Source of the DNA: Ashinkailepas kermadecensis
Taxonomy: Eukaryota; Arthropoda; Thecostraca; Neolepadidae
DNA: 64,000 nucleotides
Direction: 5' to 3'
Assembly (NCBI GenBank): GCA_034440615.1
Contig: JAOTOM010004318.1
Span: 104,501-168,500 of the forward strand
Position numbers and translations under genes: made by a program. Of this stretch, positions 42,550 to 55,029 are shown one piece after another; within the stretch, counting starts at the first letter, position 1; each line of letters starts with the position of its first letter. Below the pieces are notes generated by a model. That model saw nothing but the letters and a program-made list of their open reading frames with translations. It was not told where the DNA came from and did not search any database.

Positions 42550-42735
42550 ACAAATCTATTGAGATCCGTATTACACTGCCCATGACTACTCCCATGGCGA
42601 AACGTCGTGTCACAATCTTGCCGTAGCGTCGGAGACACCAATCGAGAGGAGCCTAAGACCTCCCACCAACCTGAGTGGTCCACTGCTGCGGCCAGTAAAA
42701 TCACATCATCTGCATGCTCTGCCGATTACATAAGC
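42550..42735 (-). pseudogene. Possible LINE reverse transcriptase fragment
   Basis: The minus strand encodes ADDVILLAAAVDHSGWWEVL, similar to the YADD-(V/I)-ILLA motif of LINE reverse transcriptases, but with His in place of the aromatic residue. The rest is too short to classify. Confidence 0.4.
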
Positions 42736-43029
42736 GAGGCGGCAGCCGTTGTCTGTTGCAGCGAGCACAGCAATATTGAAGGCTGTTCGTGTTCAACGCA
42801 CATGCTGTGAGTACGGAAAACAACAGCCTTCCTCCCAAGCATGTGTCGCATAGGACCACGCGGAGTGACTCGGTCTGCCTTGGTAGCGGCTGCCTTTGAA
42901 GCGTTGTTTTTCATCTGTAACAGCTGTAACGCCCAGGTATGTCATGCCTGGCTCGTCGATCGTGTGGACGCTTTTTAAAGTCGATGAGAAATCGACTCGG
43001 CAGCAGTGTGTCAAATATGCCTCAAGATC

Positions 43030-44060
43030 ATCAGGAGGGGGAAGATGGGCCGGTAAAAAAACTTAGCACATCTTCGCTGCACAATGCACGCCAAGCGTTA
43101 TCACCCTGCTGAGTATGAAGAGGCCAGGAAGTCTCCGCGCCAGTTGACGGCGGTTTCAACTTCTACCCCTGCTTCCGCCCGCTCACCACATTTATCGTCC
43201 GCCCCATCGAGGGCGGGGCCGTGCCTCCAAAGGGGGAAGACGTTAGCAGCAATACGTCAGCCAACACTGGAAGAATTGCTACGGTCGAAAATATTTGTAA
43301 CACAAATGATAGCCATTTAAGGCATATTCACCAGGCTGAGCTTACCATGATGGCTGTGCATAATTAGGTATGTTTTTCATCGTTGAAGATGACGGTTTGG
43401 TTGGTTATTGGTTTTACGACACGTCGACCGTTGAGTCATGTAGCGTCGCCAATCTCTCACGCCGATTGGTCGCGGGCGAAGAGTAGCGACAGGTGAGACT
43501 CGAACCAACAACCTTTCGATTGTGAGACGAGCATCTTACCCCTAGACCACTCGTCCCCAAGATGACGGTTTAATCGAACTAACGGATCACCCTGCTACAC
43601 GCTACCCGGCTTACGCTATTTTGTGCAAGCATTGCTTCCAGACGTACAAGGAGGTGCGGGACATAGTGGTGAGGGATCTCGCCGCTACCGATGACGACTA
43701 CATCTCTTTTATGGCCGACATCTGGACAAGCACCGCAAATGAGAAGCTTATGCCCGTCAGGACGTTGGATAACTGCAGTTCTGGCGGCAACGCATTTCCC
43801 GGCAGCTCACGCTGGCGTCAACATCGACCAGGTGCCGGAGAAAATGGGCCACGAGTGGCACCCAGACAGGAGTCGCCGTCTTCTGGTCGGAGAGATGGAG
43901 CCGTCGAAATTATCGGCTGCCGGCTGACCAACATGGCGGCGATACACCGCACAGTGCTCGGCGGTAAGCTGGCCATCAGAGACGCCACACACTGTCAGCG
44001 CTGCTATCTCCTGGTAAAAGCGATCTTGGGTCTGGCCAAACAAGGATGGAGCTGGCTGGG
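43030..44060 (+). pseudogene. Decayed hAT-type transposase with BED finger, split by a SINE
   Basis: In order the plus strand shows KKLSTSSLHNAMHAKRYHPA then EYEEA (end of a BED-type zinc finger), a low-complexity linker, FFIVEDDGLIEL (the PFxxVED-GF block of hAT transposases) interrupted by a SINE, and ATRYPAYAILCKHCFQTYKE, then ISFMADIWTSTANE (the catalytic-region D-WTS motif). Stops and frame changes separate the pieces. Downstream to about 44060 a frame continues without recognisable motifs. Confidence 0.75.
43399..43558 (-). mobile_element. Full-length SINE inside the hAT relic, with target-site duplication
   Basis: Same sequence as the copies at 3423, 4301 and 46779 except for single substitutions (CGAACCAACA at the B-box). 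Exact 13-bp repeats aagatgacggttt flank it at 43386-43398 and 43559-43571. Removing one repeat and the SINE rejoins the VED-DG block of the transposase in frame, so the hAT copy is older than the SINE. Confidence 0.95.
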
Positions 44061-44099
44061 CTGAATTATGGGTGCTAGAGCCATGCTTGGTGCCCTACC

Positions 44100-44580
44100 A
44101 CAGCAGCTCTCCTGATGCTCTAGACCAGGGAACATAGCCTTCAGAGAAGACCGAGAAAGCTGGAAATGACTGTTGCAGTTCCTGGTGAAAGCGTACTTCA
44201 AGGTGGACCTTGATATCAAAGTGAGTCTTGTGGATGGACCTCACTACACCATGACTGAACTGAGACTACTGAGATCCCAGCCTGGGGACGTCAGGGGCAT
44301 CTGGCCCTACGTCTGCGCCAGTGCCTGCAACGTTCACTCAGGGAGCCCAGTTCTAAGGATGGGTTTAACGCCTGAGAAACGCCTGAGAAACGTTAAAGGT
44401 ACGTCTCAGAGGAACTGAACGCACTCCTGGTATTTATGCGCAAACATAGATAAACCCCTGCGGCATCATTTTCAGTTCTCCCATCATCGGTTCACGGTGT
44501 TCACGGCATCCGCGTATCGAAGAGGGGACTGGGGGCAAAAGGGGACATTGCCGCTCCACCCCTCCCCCCCCGATCTGAGA
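44100..44580. other. Sequence without recognised feature
   Basis: Open frames without family resemblance. Confidence 0.4.
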
Positions 44581-44589
44581 GGCATTGAG

Positions 44590-45215
44590 CCGGAAGAAAT
44601 TACGCCTTGGCTCGGGAAATTGCGACAGGGCTTCGAAATAAAGGGAAGCCGAGGCCCCGCAAATTAAGAGCTGGCTCCGAAATACCAATCCGGACCCTGA
44701 AGAGCACTGGAGCAATGCAGGTCGCGCCAAATGACCCCTGCAAGCGCGTCGGGCACAAAAAAACGTGCCAATGTCCAAACATCGCGACGTAGCACACACA
44801 TATCGTGCAAGGGGCTTGGACATTCTACCCGAGACTGCCAAAAATCCCCCGGGACCCAGAAAATCGACCTGGGTTCCGAAAAATTCAAACGAAGTCAGGA
44901 AAAACCGTGTCTGGCCAAAAAACTCGCGTAGAGGATCTGACAACACGCGTGTAGGCTAAAAAAATGCTCTGTGGCCTTGAAACTTATCGATCGGGCTTCC
45001 AATAGGCACCCAAAACAAATCGTATCAGGAGCCACAGAAATTCGCGTCGGTGCCCCAAATAAACGCAGCGGGACCTAAAAGCACATCGGGAAACCGGGTC
45101 CTGCAGAAAAAGTGACAATGCGCCGGGGAGCCACATCACATTGGGTGCCTTAAAACACACCAGGGCTCCCAAAGCGCACCAGGGCCCTCAACACACAACA
45201 GGGTCACACAGGCAG
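44590..45215. repeat. Degenerate GGGCCCC/AAAAAT family, reverse orientation
   Basis: Blocks such as gggacccagaaaatcgacct and ggttccgaaaaattcaaacg recur every 28-36 bp. The orientation is opposite to 18.1-19.4 kb and the same as 62.7-63.7 kb. Confidence 0.7.
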
Positions 45216-45795
45216 TAAGAGGATCTAAAAACAAGCTAAGTGCTACACAACAAATGCAATGTTAATGAGGACATAGCAAACAAACGCAAAGTGCCACATC
45301 GAAATTTTCCAAAAGGGTAGTGAATTGCACATCAGCAGACAGTTAATAGGCTACACTATCTGCCTGTAGCATGTGCTTTTTCAGCCATCCATGTCTATTG
45401 TGGTTAATGTGGCAAAAGCATGAGTTTTACAAACAGACATGTGTAGGCAGTACACTAGTCAGATGATATCCATATTGGTTTGAAATAGTAGAAGTGTTCA
45501 ACTTCAGCGATTAATTGTCGCGCCAAAAATTTCGGAAATCGGCATGAAACCAATACGATATAAGAGACAGTGGCATGCACACTATATTTCATATATGTAT
45601 GGGTTTTAAAAACAAGCTTTCGACTTCATGCTTTTCCGAGGTATTTACTCCGGCTGCACCACGGATGTCGTGGGCAGTCCAATGTCCGCACTTGGCGCGG
45701 AATGGGGAGGCAAAACAGACGGTGCCGAAAATAACACCGGACTAGTGTTTCGGTTTAGGGCATATTTTTGGTATGTTGGGCACCCTGCACATAAA
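45216..45795. other. Sequence without recognised feature
   Basis: Nothing supported. Confidence 0.45.
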
Positions 45796-45796
45796 A

Positions 45797-47790
45797 ATTG
45801 GGTTTTTATTTGTTTATTTGTATATTTGTTTATTGTCCACAATCTCCAACAGCATATTGTGCCCTTTAGAGGAGAAGTCATTAGCTAAAAAAACGTAAAC
45901 AGAACAGGTGAACAGTTTTCAGTTCAAACAGGTAAATGGCTGTCAGAACTGCATCGACGCCCGATTGCTACGCGGCTCAGATGTGAGCGTGTGACGCAGC
46001 ACAGTATCTAACCACCTGCGTCTTAAACGCATTCAGCGGGTTCGTGAATATGTCCGCACTTGGTGTCGTCGCTACAAATGTGTTCGTTTCTCTTAATAAT
46101 ATGTTAAATAAGCCGCATCTAATGGTTTCTACACGTACATACGGTACATGAAATAAAACAGGTTGCCTATTTCTCCTGACTGAGACACATAATCCAAAGT
46201 TCTGCAATAATACTGATGAGTTCGTCCTGCCACATAAAACGTTTCGTAAGAACATGATGTCGGATTGTACGCGACGAGTGGACACAGACGTCATGTTATA
46301 AAAGCGAAGAAGGTTCTGATATTGCAGAGATTCCGGTCGAGGTGTGGCACTACAGTGTTGAGCAAGCCACATTACAAATTTATGTTCTACCCTATCAATC
46401 CTGGTCAGATGTGTTGTGGCTGCGTCTGCCCAGATGACGGAGCAATACTCAAGGCGAGACCTAATGTTTGCGTTATATGCCGCCAACAGAGCAATTTTAG
46501 AGAATTTGCTACCAGGAACCCCTGCTTGCATTGATCTAATAAACAGTCCGAGAGCTCGGTTCGCAGATGACAGCTTTTGCCACATGTTGTGCGAATGTCA
46601 ATCTGCTGTCCAGGTACACACCCAGGTCTCGCATCACAGTATCACGCTGCAGCGTTGTATCGTGTACCTTATATTCGAAGCGCACAGGAGTACGACGGAG
46701 AGTCATTGTGAGTGGCCTACATTTCAGAGGGTTCAAAGTCCAGTCTGCGGACCACTTGCATAGGGAATCAATATCCCTTGGTTGGTTATTGGTTTTACGA
46801 CACGTCGACCGTTGAGTCATGTAGCGTCGCCAATCTCTCACGCCGATTGGTCGCGGGCGAAGAGTAGCGACAGGTGAGACTCGAACCCACAACCTTTCGA
46901 TTGTGAGACGAGCATCTTACCCCTAGACCACTCGTCCCCCGAATCAATATCCCTCTGCAGGCGGGTCGCGTCGTCCACAGACGCTACCCTCCTAAAAATT
47001 TTGACGTCATCAGCAAACATCAGACATTCCGAGTCAATCCTGGATGGCAGGTCGTTCACAAACAGGGCAAATAACAGAGGGGTCAGCAAGCTCCCTTCCG
47101 GTACACCGGAAGTGACATCAGCCCAGTCCGAGACCGCCCTGTTGACTATCACCCGCTGCCGGCGACCAGTCAGGTATGAGCGAATCAGAGAGATAATTTT
47201 GTCTGAAACATGATATGCATTTTCGAGCTTGTATAGTAACAGCTTATGGTCGGCACTTTGGAAAGCCGAAGAGTAGTCCGTATAGATTGCATCTGTCTGG
47301 TAACCAGCAGCGATCGAATCCCAGGCGTGTCTCAAGAAAACTGCCAGGTTTTAAGCACATGACCTTTTTGGAATAAAACCGTGCTGGGTGTCAGTCAGTG
47401 CTGGCAAAATGTGAGCACTCAAAACATTGTAAATGTTTTTTTTCTCTAAAATATTGCCACACAGGCAAAGAAGTGAAACGGCTCGGAAGTTCGTCGGATT
47501 TTTCCGGTTGCCTTTCTTATATATAGTGGTGTTTTGTTTGTTTCTTATATATTTGCCTATAGTGGTGTGATGTTTGCCATTTTCCACCGGTTCGGAAAAT
47601 TTCCCTGCCTGATAGAAAGGATACAAATTTTGTACAGCGGAACGCATAATTGGTCAGCACACTCTCGGAGGATTCGGGTGCTGATATTATCTGGTTCACA
47701 TGCTTTGTGCGGATCAAGTCCAATGAGAATCGTGTGGATTTGTTCTAATGAGGGCCGAAATTCTGTGAGATTAGACAATCCGTAGTCCTG
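45797..47790 (-). pseudogene. Decayed LINE reverse transcriptase, 5'-truncated and split by a SINE
   Basis: On the minus strand the pieces appear in order. First is an N-terminal RT segment (LDPHKACEPDNISTRIL, NFPNRWKMANITPL). Then come KKGNRKNPTNFRAVSLLCLC, DTQHGFIPKRSCA, YTDYSSAFQSADH, SGVPEGSLLTPLLFALFVND and LMFADDVKIFR (FADD at 47006-47017). A thumb and C-terminal region extends to 45977. The 3' UTR is A-rich with AATAAACAAATA. Frame changes and stops occur near 47350-47560. The sequence is closer to Jockey-type elements than to the LINE at 34262, from which it clearly differs. Confidence 0.88.
46779..46940 (-). mobile_element. Full-length SINE inside the LINE relic, with target-site duplication
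   Basis: A 162-bp element with tRNA-like head, B-box GGGTTCGAGTC, shared core and CCAATAACCAACCAA tail. Exact 14-bp repeats gaatcaatatccct flank it at 46765-46778 and 46941-46954. It splits the RT frame just after the RDIDS residues. Confidence 0.97.
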
Positions 47791-47899
47791 TAATGGTGGG
47801 TACTGGGTTACACCTGTGCTGTGAACTTGGCTGAAAAGGCTCTGTTCAGCAGGTTGGCGCGTCCAACGCCATCGCTGATTAACGTGTTTCCGTTTTACT

Positions 47900-48880
47900 T
47901 ATTTTCATTAAAAGGATTCCTTAAAAAAGTATTTGTCAAGATCTGTTGACTTTTTAATGGGGGTAGACTGGGCCCCCTTCAAATCGATTTTCCCTGACTA
48001 AAATTGACATATGTCACTAGAATGTATCCAATGCATGCAATATGGAAAAATAGCAGCATGAGGTTTCCTTGACAGAAACTCAAAAAGGTGCATAATCCAC
48101 TTAGAAGCTTTTTTTACCCAAGGAACACGATTTTTAATCAAATTTTGACTATTCATGTTCATCTCTGACATCTTCTGCCTGGTAGTATACGACAAATGTC
48201 CCCTGCCTATAGAGCATGCAACCACATGTGTTTTTCAGTGGGCACAAAGGTGCTGAAGCAGAATGGCACAAAACAGCAATCGTTTTTCAGCACGGACCCA
48301 ACAGGAGCTTTCAGATTCAAAGATCCAGAAGGGGAAGGAGGGCAGATTTTGTTTCTGAGACTCAAAAATTACCCAGCAAATTAATGCACAAGGGGAAACA
48401 ACATTAAAATCAAGGTGACCTGGACTACATTTTTTTGAAAAACCTAAAAAAATTGGATGAGGAAAGTACAGATGGCGAAAAGGGATAATACTTGGAAATA
48501 TTTGGCACATTGCTACTTCCACAATTTTTGTGTCCCATTTCCTAGTTCTTGATGACATTATAATGCTAAGCAATTGCTTATTGAGATGTATATCTTTGTT
48601 ATTGTACTTTAATACTTCACTGGCATGTCATAGGTATTTTCATCTGCCTAAATTTGACCTGCCTAGATGAAAATCAGGTCTTGTATTCTGTCTGTGATAC
48701 TTTGCTTTTGCATTTTGTCCAGTTTGATTTTCCATGTAGATGCTATTTTTCCTGGCCTGGCAATGGTTTATTCAACTCTAGCTTCATTTTCAAGGGCATT
48801 GTGCAATAAATTGGGCCACAGAGGTTTTTTATGTGTTCAAAGTGTATTCTTGGGGGGAAGGGGGCACCAGGCTAATGCTT
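47900..48880. other. Sequence without recognised feature
   Basis: No exon or known repeat. From about 48880 to 49130 runs such as ttttggggctggaaagtctt hint at the degenerate GGGGC/TTTTT family. Confidence 0.45.
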
Positions 48881-49359
48881 AGGGGCCTAGCTGGGTGTTT
48901 TAGGGCCTAAATTGATCTTTTTAGGTTGAACCAATTCTCTGACCCTTACACAATCTGGGGGGGGGGGGAAATTCTGTGTACTTACTTCAGGGCCTTCTGT
49001 GTACTTTCAGAGTCCAACATGATATTTATGGTCCCTGATGAGTTTTTTGGGGCTGGAAAGTCTTTTTGGGTACCAGTATGAGCTTGAAGGTACTAACACA
49101 ATTGTTTGGAGGCTCAGCCCAATCTTTTTTGGTACTAGTCATGGCCTCTTATGTGAAATATTCCCTTTCATCCTGTTTGGCACATACACAGCAAATTTAG
49201 GCAGCTTTTGGGTGAAGTGCTATCAAAATGATGTACTAGGCTTTCTATTACATATACTAAGCTTTGGGACACCTGTTGGCTAACCCTATCCTGTTGACCA
49301 ACTTTGTACACATGATGTTCACCCATTTTGTATATGGTGCACCAGGCCTACCACCTGGT

Positions 49360-49456
49360 ACACTCCTGGTGGCTATGCATGCCTGACATGCCTTGAGGCA
49401 TGCCTGGAGGCCTTTCTGGTGGGAAGGCATGCCTGGAGGCATGCCTGGAGGCCTGA
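49360..49456. repeat. ggcatgcctggaggc short repeats
   Basis: Palindromic GGCATGCC and cctggaggc units repeat about six times. Confidence 0.75.
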
Positions 49457-49494
49457 AATCTTGATGAAACCTGCCACATTTTGCAGACTGGCCT

Positions 49495-49530
49495 ATCTAC
49501 CTACCTACCTACCTACCGAGGTACCTATCC
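49495..49530. repeat. Palindromic TACC/GGTA microsatellite
   Basis: ctacctacctacctacctac followed by cgaggtacc. Confidence 0.85.
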
Positions 49531-49539
49531 CTAAATCAA

Positions 49540-51055
49540 TATGTGAAGAAAAATGTGTTCAATAAGCTCATGTTAAAATTCCACCAGAGAAAGATATCCC
49601 AATCCCATATTGTGCAGGCATGCACTGCAATATGGACCACCATGTAAATGTGCACTTCTGCAATAACCAAACAACTGACATAATGCAGTGTTAAAATAAC
49701 AGTTTTTCATTAGGTGTGAGATGTCAAAATGAGCATAGTCAGAGGCCAATTTCACTTTTGTTTTTGCACTCACACAGTTTGCAAACAAACAGTCTGATGC
49801 AAATCAGAAACTGTGTTAAATCACATTTCACAAAGGTCTTTGTTGGTAACCACAAATAGTGTAATTCTGACATGATTCTGTAATGGCCTTACAAAAGATT
49901 GGATTTTACACTGCCTTTCAGTGACAAAACCACCAACATACCTATTCAAAAATATTATGACATTTTTTCAAATGGCTATTCAGTGATAAAACACTGTCAA
50001 ATGAGTAACATAATGAATACTTAAAACAAATGAGACCAATGAACATAAAATAATAGATTTCCTTGGAAGCAATGTGTCATTCAATTCCATAACTGTGGCC
50101 GTAATGATCGCACGATGGGTCCATACTAGACCATAACAACTGCACACACTGTCTGTACCAGGGTATGTAACGAGCATACATATGAACGGTACCTATCGTT
50201 CGGCAGTGGAATGTGCATACTTTCTGTACATACAGGTGGTGCCAGCTGGGGTGGAGTGGAGGCCGATTGTGACCTCATTTGACCCCAAAGACATTGACCT
50301 GGGGTCATTAAATGTATACTGTGGTGAGTTCACTACAGCTGTAATTCCTCCAAATGGTGTGCTTGTAGTTTCAGATCTTAGGTGGCCGAACCCCCCCACC
50401 CAGGTGAGCGTTATGTGAGAGGCATGTTGACAGGGGATCTTCTGCACTTCCTACAGTAGTGTTGCTTGCACTCAAAATGTAACGGAATGTGGTGCGTACA
50501 GAACCAGGCTGTTGAAATAAACAACTTGAACTGGATATGGATGCAATGTTTCATGGGGTCACAAACCCTCACTGTGAGGTAGGTGTAACGAACCACCTTG
50601 GTTCGAAGATACCAAAAGTTGAATGCCTGCAGAAAGTGAGAGGTCTTACCTCAGGGCAGAGTGAAGCTGCCATGGAACCATCTCAGTGGCTCCCATTCAT
50701 CAGAATTCCTTTCAATTGTTTCTGGGACAGGGGTGGATACAAGGGGCACTGGGGGCATGTGTCCCCAGTGTTGGTGTCCCCCTCAAGTTTTCGGCCAGAG
50801 TTGCACATTGAAGGAAGTCTTGACCTTCAGTGTGCCTGAATGCCCCTAAAATTTGTCAGGCAGAAGCACCCTTCCAAAGACTTCTAAGTTCCAAGATGAC
50901 AATTCCAAATGGTCCAATTGGACATTCATTGCATGAGTAGGATTTAATTGAGTATTTCTCTCTTTACGTTCATGGACAAATATTATTACATCAAGCAACT
51001 CATATGATAGTGTAAAGTAATCTAAAATGCAACATTAACCAATGGCCCTGACAGC
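49540..51055. other. Sequence without recognised gene
   Basis: A plus-strand open stretch 50238-50403 ends at a donor-like CAG|GTGAGC, but it contains gacctcatttgaccccaaag-type repeats. I do not accept it as an exon. Confidence 0.4.
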
Positions 51056-51061
51056 TAATGA

Positions 51062-51145
51062 CTGTGATCAGGTTAAAAATGTATCGGCACCAAGATTCGA
51101 ACCCACCATCATCTGTGCAAAAATTGGACGCCCCAACCAACTGTG
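51062..51145 (-). mobile_element. tRNA-like SINE head fragment
   Basis: The minus strand reads GGCACAGTTGGTTGGGGCGT with B-box GGTGGGTTCGAATCTTGG, a tRNA-like arrangement (anticodon region degenerate). No core or tail of the main SINE superfamily follows. Confidence 0.55.
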
Positions 51146-51829
51146 CCAATCGTTGACATGGGGTGGGCTGAATGTGATGTAGAGCATGCCAACTGAGGAG
51201 ATGTTTATTTCCTTGACGATCTCCAATGAAGTTTCGCATGTTCATTACACACTACAATTCCATAAACCCTTGATCAGAATATCAGCTGAGCTCAGCATGC
51301 AAACAAACAAGCCTGCATTCCATTACAACCTCAACACCTTTCAAATATTGACATTGACACTGGCAGTGCCAAGGCCTATCAAATTGCCAGTGTAAGCATG
51401 AAAACTGATGTGAGAACAGGGTTGAACTGCTCAAATGTATAGAAATTGAACAAGCACTAAGTAGGCTGTACCCCAATTCAGCAGTGTGCAAATCCAGCTA
51501 TTTTTATGACTGACACTACCCTCCATCAACATTCACACAACCTAGAACATGTATTATAACAAGCTGTGTATTGACCACAATTGTTGACAATGAACAACCT
51601 TTGTGAAATACAAATGATGCAATCACACACATTTTCAACAGTTTGTGATTAGCCAACAATGTACTTCGGATTGTGTAGTTTTGCTAGCTCACGTTAGTGA
51701 AATGCCATCTGTACAAATAGCAACATCAACAGTGCACTCACACAAAATTAAGTGTGAACACTGTGTGAACACACACCTAGGTTACCTAGGTAACAGGGTA
51801 GTACCTAGGTAGGTAGGTAAATTTCCAGA

Positions 51830-52515
51830 AACAGGTAAAATGCGATTTTTTTTTTTTTTTTGAATACAGGGTATTTTAACGTAAAAATCATGATGCGACC
51901 ACTCATTTTCTTCGCAAATGATTACTTTTAAGTCAGCGACGGTTGATGACGTCATAATGATTTGATGACGTCATATGCATTAAGTCTGGGGAAGAAAAAA
52001 ACCTAACCTAACCTAACCTAGACTTAAGATAACGTAGCATAATATATAAAATATATTATATCATAATATAATCTAATCTAACCTAACCTAACCTAACCGG
52101 AAAACCAGAATCGTCCGAAACAAATTTTTCTGCCATGACGTCATCAAATATATTTAAAATAAAATAATACAGCATCGCCAGAAATTCCCGGCTCTTGTCG
52201 ACGGTTGCTGGCGCAACGTGTTGCGAGTATTCATTCTCGGAGATAATGTCGAATTAAGGCAGAAACATAAGGTTTTCGATGACAGAGTATTAAATTGAGT
52301 GCATGAAGTGTTGAATGTCTTCTTTATCACGTCTGTGACACACCAGGTACGGATAATTATACGCGATGTGCTATGTTTGCAGAGTGAAGATTATGGTTGT
52401 GTATTTGTTTGCCAACTGAAAAATAATTATTCGCGGAGAAAATGAGTGGTCGCATCATGATTTTTACATTAAAATACCCTGTATTAAAAAAAAATCCCCA
52501 AAATCGCATTTTACC
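51830..52515. mobile_element. Fold-back element with about 100-bp inverted ends and TTAGG runs
   Basis: The left end aggtaaaatgcgattttttt and 51868-51930 pair with the right end (complement AGGTAAAATGCGATTTTGGG) and 52410-52490. Shared inner sequence includes aatacagggtattttaa and catgatgcgaccactcattt. The interior has cctaacctaacctaacc at 52003-52019 and 52078-52096. Outside both ends are ACCTAGGTA-type microsatellites. The core GACCACTCATTT-TTC-GCAAAT is shared with the 13-kb and 58-61-kb repeats. Confidence 0.88.
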
Positions 52516-53160
52516 TAGATCTGGAATAATACCAGTAGGTACATAGGTATATTCCACTCTTTTTCACGAACAATTTATATCATAAATAATTGCATCGTCC
52601 TTGATTCGAGGACTAAGAAGAAATAAGAGAACTTCAGTTTTAATTGACGCATAAATTATGCATTTCACAACCCTCATACTCTCTTCACGCCACCTACGCG
52701 CCTCACACCTCTTACGTCTCATCTGCGCTCGTATTACCACACACGGCCTTGACCACAACACATACGAATCAGTGTCGTATAGACATAGGCCAACCATAAA
52801 CGGGCTTCACCCAGCTTTTTACCACTGTTGCCAGACAGTCGTGATGAAAAACCTTCAGATTTGGTATCCAAAACCTCTAGAAACCTCTAATGTTTTCAAA
52901 AACCCGGACAAGTTTCATGTCGGGACAAACCGTATTTTTTCCAAGTTTCACTACTGATTTTTAATTCTAAAGACGATGGTGGCATGCATTTATTTTTTAA
53001 AAGTCCTTAAATAATCCTAAAACTACTTCAGAATGCCTCGCTTTGTGATTGGTCAACACATCTGTGACGTCAAGTATGTCGAGGGTCTAGCGAAGGTCCA
53101 CTGCCGGCCATTCGATTTTACGTATAGGATGCTGCCGAGGTTGGATTAATCGTGACTGTT
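52516..53160. other. Sequence without recognised feature
   Basis: Nothing supported. Confidence 0.45.
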
Positions 53161-53339
53161 TTAGCTTAAATGGCATCCGACCGTCGGGTGACTTGGATGT
53201 CCGGGCTGGTTGTTCAGGCTCTTGTCAAAAGGCACCCATCTCGGTATATCGGTGTGCCTCCAGAGCACTTGATATCGTTGGTCTATTAGCCAATATGATT
53301 CAATATGTAAACAGAGGTCAGGCTTGACAACGGAAGATT

Positions 53340-53645
53340 TAGTGTCTGGCACTGATGCGCATAAGATGAGACATGCCGAGTCACATGCTCGCCGATCTGT
53401 TCGGTGTGAGCACTGGTTGCGTATCCAGGCTGCTAGCTCTTGTCGTGCCTGTGCTTGGGAGCTGTTTAAACGAATTGGTTGCTTCGCCAGAACAGCAACC
53501 GATCCGTGATAATCTGCCTCATGCATTTATGGCAAATTTTTCGTCCTGTGAAAGCATTATTGATCGCTTCGAGATCCAAATTGAAAAGCCGGCTCACGCG
53601 GTCGCGCAGAGCATGTCATGGTCAGAGTACAAAACATGCAATAGC
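53340..53645 (+). pseudogene. Decayed DDE transposase (PIF/Harbinger-like, DDE_Tnp_4 type)
   Basis: The plus strand encodes DMPSHMLADLFGVSTGCVSR then LL (helix-turn-helix-like block preceding the catalytic domain), ELVASPEQQPIRDNLPHAFM, ESIIDRFEIQIEKP and MSWSEYKTCNSKRSKG. The order and the IID-xE-I-IE-P and WS-YK motifs are those of the DDE_Tnp_4 family. The motif usually reads IIDCTE; here it is IIDRFE. Frame changes upstream (from 53165) and downstream show decay. The second catalytic half is not recognisable. Confidence 0.72.
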
Positions 53646-53899
53646 AAGCGTTCGAAAGGATGAAACTCTGAGCACCGCTGCCGTCGTGAAGATGCGAACG
53701 ATCGTCTGGTTGCGGATGCACATCAAGCGCGTCATCGCACGCTTGCGCGTGTTTAGGATGTTGGCCATGCATTCGTGTATTTCGCTCAGCATGACTGACT
53801 GGATGGATGATGTAGTCAAGATTGTGTGCGGTCTGGTCAATCTCCAGGACCGCATTGCGAAAAGCTAAATTTGTCTGCGTGTATTCCACGGAGTTGCAT

Positions 53900-54780
53900 A
53901 GTCAGAGCACTACGCGTTTTCCGCCATATCGTATGGGGAACCGGTGTGGATACGTACCGCTTGCCGAATACACGAAATGCTAGATTTTGTACCTACATTT
54001 TGTCTCCTTCAGATCCAGCATGCATGAGGTGGGCTTTCTGGGAGTTCAACCCTGGAATTTGAAGTCTGAAAGATGAACAATTGCTGGCTGAACGCAGAGG
54101 AATACATCGACACGCCTGACATGTTACGGCTTTTCTGATCAGCATCGCGGTAAAAATAGCATGGAATATTGTGGAATAAAAATATAAAAGAAATTTGAAT
54201 GTATAAACAGCTTCTCTTTCACTGGAGGGGAAGCCATGGTGTACAGCTAAAGCACATATAGTTTATGCGGTGGCCCTTCCCATCATTTCACACATTTTAC
54301 TTTTGCTTTGTAAGCAAGCTTTTGCTGTTCGCTTACACACCACAATGCCCTGGATTTGAAAGAGAAAGGTTAGCTGTTGCATTACCACCATAATAAATTA
54401 TCTACCTTATCAAGCTTCATATTTTCTTGAGAATCGTTCAGTTTGGTGCCACAAGCACTCACGTTGTCCTCCATGACGTGATTCGGTTGAAAAACTTGGC
54501 GTAGAAATACCCGGCCCAGACTTCACTGCGTGTCTTCGGCCTGGCCGCTTCGAGGCTCGACATATCTGACGTCATCACTACGGGTAGTTTTTTTTTATCG
54601 AAGACAACACTTAACTGAAATCATTTAATTAAGTAGGAAATGCACCTCCGATGAGCAAAATACTTCAGTTTGGTATACGAAATATTACATACGTTTTGTT
54701 GCAACAAAATACCCATTACGTGAAACTTGTCCAGAAAATTATGTTCGCTAGAGATCGCAATTTCTTGCCCCAGCCGGGTC
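53900..54780. other. Sequence without recognised feature
   Basis: Nothing supported. Confidence 0.45.
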
Positions 54781-54799
54781 GAGATATCCAGGTGCGAAT

Positions 54800-55020
54800 A
54801 CATGGGGGGGCAGGGTGCTGCTCCGGGGCGCGCAAAAAAAGCACTAAAACTGCGCCAAGCAGGAACGCGGTTCGACAAGTTAACATTGCGCCCCCTACCC
54901 CACTGGGGGGAATTCCTGGATCCGCGCCTTAGCGGCCGTCCATAAATTACGTTTTGCATGGAGGGGTGGGGGGGGGGGGGATACCAACCCATGCTAAGCA
55001 TACTAAAAAGTGCGTGACTG
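54800..55020. mobile_element. DNA-transposon terminal fragments
   Basis: Contains gggaattcctggatccgcgc (complement GCGCGGATCCAGGAATTCCC) and ggccgtccataaattacgtt followed by catggaggggtggg. Both resemble widespread arthropod transposon ends. No complete element can be delimited. Confidence 0.4.
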
Positions 55021-55029
55021 GGAGGGGGG

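Noticed and set aside
3510..46930. tRNA genes at 3510-3587, 4800-4862, 4390-4462, 32460-32538, 43485-43558, 46870-46940
   Set aside because: Acceptor stems do not pair well and each is followed by the SINE core and tail, often within target duplications; they are SINE heads.
50238..50403. Plus-strand exon-like frame ending at CAG|GTGAGC
   Set aside because: No matching neighbouring exon, no family, and the tgaccccaaag/tgacctggggtca motifs look repetitive.
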